Shown here: in pieces, positions 59,774-64,000 of the stretch | Layout of the letters: the number at the start of each line of letters is the position of its first letter | How positions within the stretch are numbered: position 1 is the first letter of the stretch | NCBI RefSeq assembly: GCF_963675815.1 | Contig: NZ_OY776574.1 | Location: 1,048,001 to 1,112,000 of the forward strand | Origin: an uncultured Desulfuromusa sp. | GTDB lineage: Bacteria; Desulfobacterota; Desulfuromonadia; Desulfuromonadales; Geopsychrobacteraceae | Length of the DNA stretch: 64,000 nt | Direction of reading: 5' to 3' | Translations under genes and position numbers: made by a program | Notes under the pieces: generated by a model | What the model saw: only the letters and a program-made list of their open reading frames with translations | Databases searched by the model: none | Told to the model about the DNA's origin: nothing

Positions 59774-60793
59774 TTAATCCCGCTGTGAGGGAAAACATAA
59801 TTCATACTCACTACAATCAGTGCAGGTGGGTGATTTACACAACAAACCACCATGTGCATCGCACATCTGTTTAAAAAGATACTTTTTCCAGCGCATCCCC
59901 CGATTGTTGGCCAGAGCCAGAGTCGGTAAATGACGTTGAATTGATGCCGTCAACTGGGATCTTTCGAACAGCCCCATAGCGAGCCACAGATGCCCAGGCT
60001 GTGATACGCGTGCAGCAATAATACGAGCCAACCAGTGCGCCAGTTGCAAACGACTGGCCTGCCCCTCTTCGGGAACATGGGCCATCAGAACGGCCAGGAT
60101 GTCCTGACTGACATCCGGCGCGGAAACCAGATCATCGGGATCTTTATCCCCCAACAGGGAGTCATCAAAGCCAGGAAAACAGGTCTTGATAATGCTTTTG
60201 CAGGTGTCCTCATCTATTCCCAACCCAGCGGCAATGGAATAAGGCTCATGACTGGCCACCGTCAGCAGGCAGGCGAACAGCCGGCGATCATCACCGGTGA
60301 TGTCCGCTGGAGCTGCTGTCGCCATCAAAGCTTTGTAGAGTTCATCCCCTGGAGAAACTCTCCCTTGATGATCATCCTGCCGGGAAACAGAAAAATCGGA
60401 CTGAGTCCTGTTGCTGTCACCTCGCGTTCCGGCTGCGGCGGCTTGCAGTGCCTGGATAGCGAGCACGGCACAGTAACGACGCTCTGCAGGCAAGCCCCCA
60501 AGCCGGTGCTCGATCACACTCGCAGTCATCGATTGAATATGCTCAAGCGTTTGCCCCTGGGCGAGTTCCGCGGCAGCAGCACAGGACGCCACGGTAAACC
60601 CGCAACCAAAGACTTGAAATCGAATCTCCTTGATCTGGTGAGCAGCGACATTGAGGGTAAAACGCACAGCCAAACGGCGACCGGCCTCTCCTCCGGTCAG
60701 TCCGACTTCACCTGTGCCGTCGGGATTGTCAAGCTGGCCGACATGGTTGTTATCAGCAGCATATTTGCGGATGGTCTCAGTGTAACCGTCCAT
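59774..60793 (-). CDS. Fusion of a NifU/IscU-like scaffold domain to NifQ
   Basis: A 339-residue two-domain protein. Residues about 15-125 match the IscU/NifU scaffold: DNPDGTGEVG, IRFQVFGCGFTVASC, ELAQGQTLE and RYCAVLAIQAL. Two of the three scaffold cysteines are kept, but the first, normally after GEVGNPxC, is absent (GEVGLTGGEAG). Residues about 165-339 match NifQ, which delivers molybdenum as a Mo-Fe-S cluster to NifEN, and end in the cluster motif C-X4-C-X2-C-X5-C (CKSPTCTDCSEYELC). It follows nifE and nifN, so direct cluster hand-off to NifEN is likely. Confidence 0.85.
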   Translation of the reverse strand: MDGYTETIRKYAADNNHVGQLDNPDGTGEVGLTGGEAGRRLAVRFTLNVAAHQIKEIRFQVFGCGFTVASCAAAAELAQGQTLEHIQSMTASVIEHRLGGLPAERRYCAVLAIQALQAAAAGTRGDSNRTQSDFSVSRQDDHQGRVSPGDELYKALMATAAPADITGDDRRLFACLLTVASHEPYSIAAGLGIDEDTCKSIIKTCFPGFDDSLLGDKDPDDLVSAPDVSQDILAVLMAHVPEEGQASRLQLAHWLARIIAARVSQPGHLWLAMGLFERSQLTASIQRHLPTLALANNRGMRWKKYLFKQMCDAHGGLLCKSPTCTDCSEYELCFPSQRD

Positions 60794-60852
60794 GAATCAT
60801 CACTCCGCAGGAGAAAAGAACTCGCATCAACAAGCTTCAAACCTGGCTTATC

Positions 60853-62148
60853 TCAGGAGGCTTCCGCATGCTCGCGGTGCACTGATGCAGCATTGGCACA
60901 CTCAAAAATAAAATAAGCTCCCCCCTCGTAAAGAACATCATTTTTCAACTGATTGCCAACCTGCTCCCAGTTGGGAAATCCACGCGTCACCAGCCCTTTG
61001 TACAGTCGATGAGCCAGGGCTTCACAGTGAAAATTGCCGACGATCAGATCATATTTATCGGACATCTGTTCAGCATCCTCCAAATCGCCAACCAGAACCT
61101 GTTCTGCTTTAATCTGCTCCAGTTGCGGGGAATTGACTGTCGCTATGGCCACGCTAACTCGCCCTCCTGCTTCGTACAGTGATTCACACAAACCGACAAG
61201 ATGGTCCGGTTCTCCAACCACCAGCAAACGGGTCTGTCCCAATGAAAAATGGCTGTCGAGCATTGCATCCTGCAACCGCTTGCGCCACCGTTCGATAGCC
61301 GGTGGTGGACTGTAGAATCCCGTCTCTGACAGTAACTGCTCCACCAGATTATCGGTTGCCACCAGACCACTTAAATGGGGAAAGTGGAGATGACGCATAA
61401 ATGGATTTTTACCCATCAACGCTTCAGCACTTGCCTGCATGGAATGACCGACACTGACCACCAGCCCGGCATCGGCCAGTGCGGCAATCTCCTCAACGGT
61501 GATTCCACCGCTGCTTAAGGACGCCTGTTTTTCTCCCAGATGACCATCAAGGGATGTCGCCAGATCGGGCAAAGCCAGCACCTTGAAACCGAAATCCGCG
61601 ATAAAATCTTTGACCTTTTCCACCTCAATCGGCTGCATGCTGACATGCGGTAACAGGACCACTTTATTGTCATCAATCTCTTCCGTTGCCTGGGTTAGCT
61701 GTTCAATCATGGCTTTACAGGTCAAAGCCCAGCCACTTTCCAGTCCCCCTTCGTAATCAGCGGTATTGACATAAACAAGGGGGCAGTCGATCTGGCTTGC
61801 AACACCGCGGATATCGTCACCTTTTGTTTCCGGCAACCCGGTTGTATAAAGACCGATCAGTTTCGGGATCACCTTCTTGCGGATATTTTTTATCGATTCG
61901 ACGATGCTGTAATCCCCGCCGTCAAGGATCGCGGTCACATCGGTGACTGCAGTTGTCTGCAAAGCAATCGGTTCACTGAAATGGCGGGTCAGATAGACCT
62001 TGGTAAAACTTGCACAGCCCTGTCCTCCATGCATCAAGGGCATGCAGCCATCAACACCGAGAAACGCCAGAGTTGCCCCCATCGGCTGTGAAAGTTTCAG
62101 CGGATTGACTTGAAGTGGTTTGCTGTCGAGCGTTTTTACTTCGACCAT
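60853..62148 (-). CDS. nifN: FeMo-cofactor scaffold subunit NifN
   Basis: The beta-like subunit of the NifEN scaffold on which NifB-co is matured to FeMo-co. It has 431 residues. The NifK-like segment is MPLMHGGQGCASFTKVYLTRHF, with the Cys of the shared cluster, and GLYTTGLPETKGDD follows, in which the third P-cluster Cys of NifK is replaced, as is normal for NifN. It overlaps the nifE stop by 13 bases, indicating tight coupling. The C-terminal ECANAASVHREHAEAS is variable in the family. Confidence 0.96.
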   Translation of the reverse strand: MVEVKTLDSKPLQVNPLKLSQPMGATLAFLGVDGCMPLMHGGQGCASFTKVYLTRHFSEPIALQTTAVTDVTAILDGGDYSIVESIKNIRKKVIPKLIGLYTTGLPETKGDDIRGVASQIDCPLVYVNTADYEGGLESGWALTCKAMIEQLTQATEEIDDNKVVLLPHVSMQPIEVEKVKDFIADFGFKVLALPDLATSLDGHLGEKQASLSSGGITVEEIAALADAGLVVSVGHSMQASAEALMGKNPFMRHLHFPHLSGLVATDNLVEQLLSETGFYSPPPAIERWRKRLQDAMLDSHFSLGQTRLLVVGEPDHLVGLCESLYEAGGRVSVAIATVNSPQLEQIKAEQVLVGDLEDAEQMSDKYDLIVGNFHCEALAHRLYKGLVTRGFPNWEQVGNQLKNDVLYEGGAYFIFECANAASVHREHAEAS

Positions 62149-63488
62149 GGCGTCGGTCTCCCTACGAGTGAAAATACCGGATTTTCAAGTGCATTCTTCA
62201 CATCTTCAGCCAGATTCAAAAGTCCCTGATAAGCACCATAACTTTTCTTTTTTTCCTGATTCACATCGATAAAAGCAATCCCTTTCTTTATTGCGGTATA
62301 CAGAGAACGGCCTCCTGCAAGGAGCAGATGAGCGCCCTTTTCGTCAATCAACTGGGCCTGTTCAGCCCCGGGATTCATCATCAGGACTCCGTCCTCACCA
62401 AGGTACTTCCGTGCCTTGGCCCGGTCATCTTCTGTCGCTTTACGCACTGAGGTGCCAACAACCTCAATCCCGAGATCCTGCAACGCAGCAGCGATAGACC
62501 AGGATTTATTGCCACCGGTATTTAAAACGGCTTTTTTCCCGGCAAACAGTTTCCTGTAGGGCTGAAGCTGTTGTTCCAGCTTTGCCTCCTCTCGTGCGAC
62601 CAATTTTTTGGTTCTCTCGATCAAACCCTGATCACCCAAAGCTGCGGCAATAGCATTAAGTCCTTCTGAGGTGTCCCGTTTACCGTAGAAAGATAGAGAA
62701 ATCCACGGTATCCGGTATTTCTCTTCCATTTTACGCGTCAGGGAGATCAACGATTTGGCGCAGACAATGATATTTAATTTGGCACGATGGGCCGTTCGGA
62801 TCGCAGCGACCCGTCCGTCACCACTTAAAGAAGATAAAATCCTGATCCCCAGCTCCTCCAGCAGATGCGAATACTGCCACATATCACCGGTCACGTTGTA
62901 TTCACCAATCAGATTGATATCGAAAGGGGTCACCTTCTCCGGCTCTTTGGTTCCGATCAGGTGCCTTAAAACCGCTTCTCCCCCCAGACGACTTCCCAGA
63001 TTCTTACTACCGACAAACCCGGGAGCGTGAACCGGAACGAAAGGGATGCCGTATTTCTCGGCAGACTGGCTACAAACCTGATCAATATCGTCTCCGATTA
63101 ATGCGGTCACGCAAGTGGAATAGACAAACACAGCTTCTGGAGCATAAAGGTCGACAATGTAAGAAATGGCCCCGGTCAATTTCTTTTCGCCACTGAAAAT
63201 CACATCATTGACGCTGATATCCGTGGCAAACCCCATCTGGGTAAAATCGCGGCCCTGCCAGCTGGTTTTGGTTGTCCGGGTTTCCCAGCTGGAGCCGAGA
63301 CAGGTCATGGAACCATGAACCAGATGAACAGCATCAGCATAGGGAAACAGAGAAATTTGCGCCCCCTCAAAAGCACAACCGCCACTTGTTGCTCCTGGAG
63401 TTGGAGCGTTACAAGCGGCTTTTTTATTTGCATTATGCTCACAAGAGGTTTCTATCAGTAATTCTCTGACATTCGGTTTTGATGACAC
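62136..63488 (-). CDS. nifE: FeMo-cofactor scaffold subunit NifE
   Basis: The alpha-like subunit of NifEN, 450 residues. NifD-like cluster cysteines are in SGGCAFEGAQISL, HGSMTCLGSSWETR and YSTCVTALIGDD. The start is GTG at 63488, preceded by AAGGAG. It is the first gene of the minus-strand operon nifE-nifN-nifU/Q-arsC-trmO and lies 66 bases downstream of a sigma-54 promoter. No attenuator hairpin is seen in its short leader. Confidence 0.97.
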   Translation of the reverse strand: MSSKPNVRELLIETSCEHNANKKAACNAPTPGATSGGCAFEGAQISLFPYADAVHLVHGSMTCLGSSWETRTTKTSWQGRDFTQMGFATDISVNDVIFSGEKKLTGAISYIVDLYAPEAVFVYSTCVTALIGDDIDQVCSQSAEKYGIPFVPVHAPGFVGSKNLGSRLGGEAVLRHLIGTKEPEKVTPFDINLIGEYNVTGDMWQYSHLLEELGIRILSSLSGDGRVAAIRTAHRAKLNIIVCAKSLISLTRKMEEKYRIPWISLSFYGKRDTSEGLNAIAAALGDQGLIERTKKLVAREEAKLEQQLQPYRKLFAGKKAVLNTGGNKSWSIAAALQDLGIEVVGTSVRKATEDDRAKARKYLGEDGVLMMNPGAEQAQLIDEKGAHLLLAGGRSLYTAIKKGIAFIDVNQEKKKSYGAYQGLLNLAEDVKNALENPVFSLVGRPTPWSK

Positions 63489-63553
63489 GACGACTCCTTT
63501 TTGGCATAGCCTCGCGTCATTGAGAGGAAGGTTTTTTGTTTTTTATGTACAAA

Positions 63554-63569
63554 TGCAAAAGTCCAGCCA
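63554..63569 (-). promoter_or_regulatory. Sigma-54 promoter of nifEN
   Basis: Minus-strand TGGCTGGACTTTTGCA, with GG (63567-63568) and GC (63555-63556) exactly 10 bases apart. The predicted start is near 63543. Confidence 0.8.
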
Positions 63570-63719
63570 GATCCGTAACATGGATTCAACCTCTGTTTTC
63601 TGCCCTGCACGTCTCAAAAAAATAAAAGATCTGTCTAAAAATTAGTCAGAGTGCCTATTTCAGAAGCAGATCCTAGAGACTAAACGCAAACCATCGACCG
63701 CTTTTAGCCTTTTTAAGAC

Positions 63720-63735
63720 AGGCATGTTCCTTGCT
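63720..63735 (+). promoter_or_regulatory. Sigma-54 promoter of nifV
   Basis: AGGCATGTTCCTTGCT, with GG (63721-63722) and GC (63733-63734) exactly 10 bases apart. It is divergent from the nifEN promoter, 150 bases away; the two may share activator sites between them. The predicted start is near 63745. Confidence 0.78.
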
Positions 63736-63755
63736 CATACTTTAAAAAACAGTGA

Positions 63756-63831
63756 ACCGGCATGGTGCCGGTGTCGGCTACGCGAGCCCTGAATATCTTT
63801 GCTATAAAGAGATATTCAGGGCTTATTTATT
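63756..63831 (+). promoter_or_regulatory. nifV leader attenuator
   Basis: The hairpins ACCGGC-ATGGT-GCCGGT (63756-63772) and GGCT-ACGCG-AGCC (63776-63788) are followed by a terminator, AGCCCTGAATATCT (63785-63798) with AGATATTCAGGGCT (63810-63823), then TATTTATT. The second hairpin overlaps the terminator as in the nifH leader, but the loops are five bases and not canonical for ANTAR. Confidence 0.55.
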
Positions 63832-63842
63832 AGGAGCACATT

Positions 63843-64000
63843 ATGAATAAACAGCAGACCCAAGATGTTATTATTGCCGACACGACTTTGCGCGATGGGG
63901 AACAAACGGCAGGAGTTGTTTTCAGTCCGAAAGAAAGACTGAAAATTGCCTGCATGCTTGACGGAATCGGTGTTCAGGAACTTGAATGCGGAATCCCCGC
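63843..64000 (+). CDS. nifV: Homocitrate synthase NifV, N-terminal part
   Basis: The first 52 residues of NifV, which makes the homocitrate ligand of FeMo-co from acetyl-CoA and 2-oxoglutarate. The metal-binding motif ADTTLRDGEQTAGVVFSPKE and then IACMLDGIGVQELECGIP identify the family and favour NifV over isopropylmalate synthase. An AGGAG site precedes the ATG. The gene runs off the right edge. Confidence 0.92.
   Translation, partial: MNKQQTQDVIIADTTLRDGEQTAGVVFSPKERLKIACMLDGIGVQELECGIP

Overview
The window reads as chromosome of a metal-reducing, nitrogen-fixing bacterium of the Desulfuromonadia type (Geobacter, Desulfuromonas and relatives). The reasons are ten multiheme c-type cytochrome genes with about 91 heme-attachment motifs by my count, NHL-repeat lipoproteins beside them, sigma-54 control, and a Geobacter-like nif region with an ANTAR antiterminator. 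The genus assignment is inference; no rRNA gene is present.

Layout. 1-1.2 kb: the end of a TRAP transporter permease, then a MarR-like regulator. 1.7-9.0 kb (minus strand): a dipeptide/oligopeptide ABC importer (order A-B-C-D-F) preceded by an Xaa-Pro aminopeptidase. 9.1-17.8 kb: housekeeping genes (AsmA/DUF748-like protein, M23 peptidase, YitT family, uvrB, moeA). 17.9 kb: a selenocysteine tRNA, followed by an AT-rich stretch with a beta-barrel protein and an IS3-type transposase remnant. 20-22.4 kb: three tandem paralogous 12-heme cytochromes. 22.6-24.6 kb: an orphan sensor kinase. 24.6-40 kb (minus strand): a long cytochrome region. It holds an OmcE-like tetraheme protein, proteins of 15, 12, 7, 6, 6 and 5 hemes, two NHL lipoproteins, an outer-membrane barrel, a parvulin, two HAMP-like membrane proteins and an NtrC-family regulator. 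40.5-64 kb: the nitrogen-fixation region.

The nitrogen region runs as sensor kinase, glnK, amtB, ANTAR regulator, draT, draG, two small unknown genes, a macrodomain protein, an FKBP isomerase, nifH, nifD, nifK, nifX, a ferredoxin, a NifX-like gene and nifB. It continues with modE-modC-modA-modB and then, on the minus strand, nifE, nifN, a NifU/NifQ fusion, an ArsC-like nitrogenase-associated gene and trmO. The start of nifV lies at the right edge. Together these genes cover ammonium sensing and uptake, nitrogenase, FeMo-cofactor assembly, molybdate supply and post-translational shut-off by ADP-ribosylation.

The two most notable signals are regulatory. First, the nifH and nifB leaders carry tandem hairpins with A-N-N-G-N-N hexaloops. 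The second hairpin overlaps an intrinsic terminator, which is the architecture expected of ANTAR targets, and an ANTAR response regulator is encoded nearby; weaker versions lie before glnK and nifV. Second, the 12-heme operon and the OmcE-like operon each have a sigma-54 promoter. Each also carries the same 12-mer (ATATGGGCATAT) about 110-135 bp upstream, a candidate enhancer site for the sigma-54 activator encoded in the cluster.
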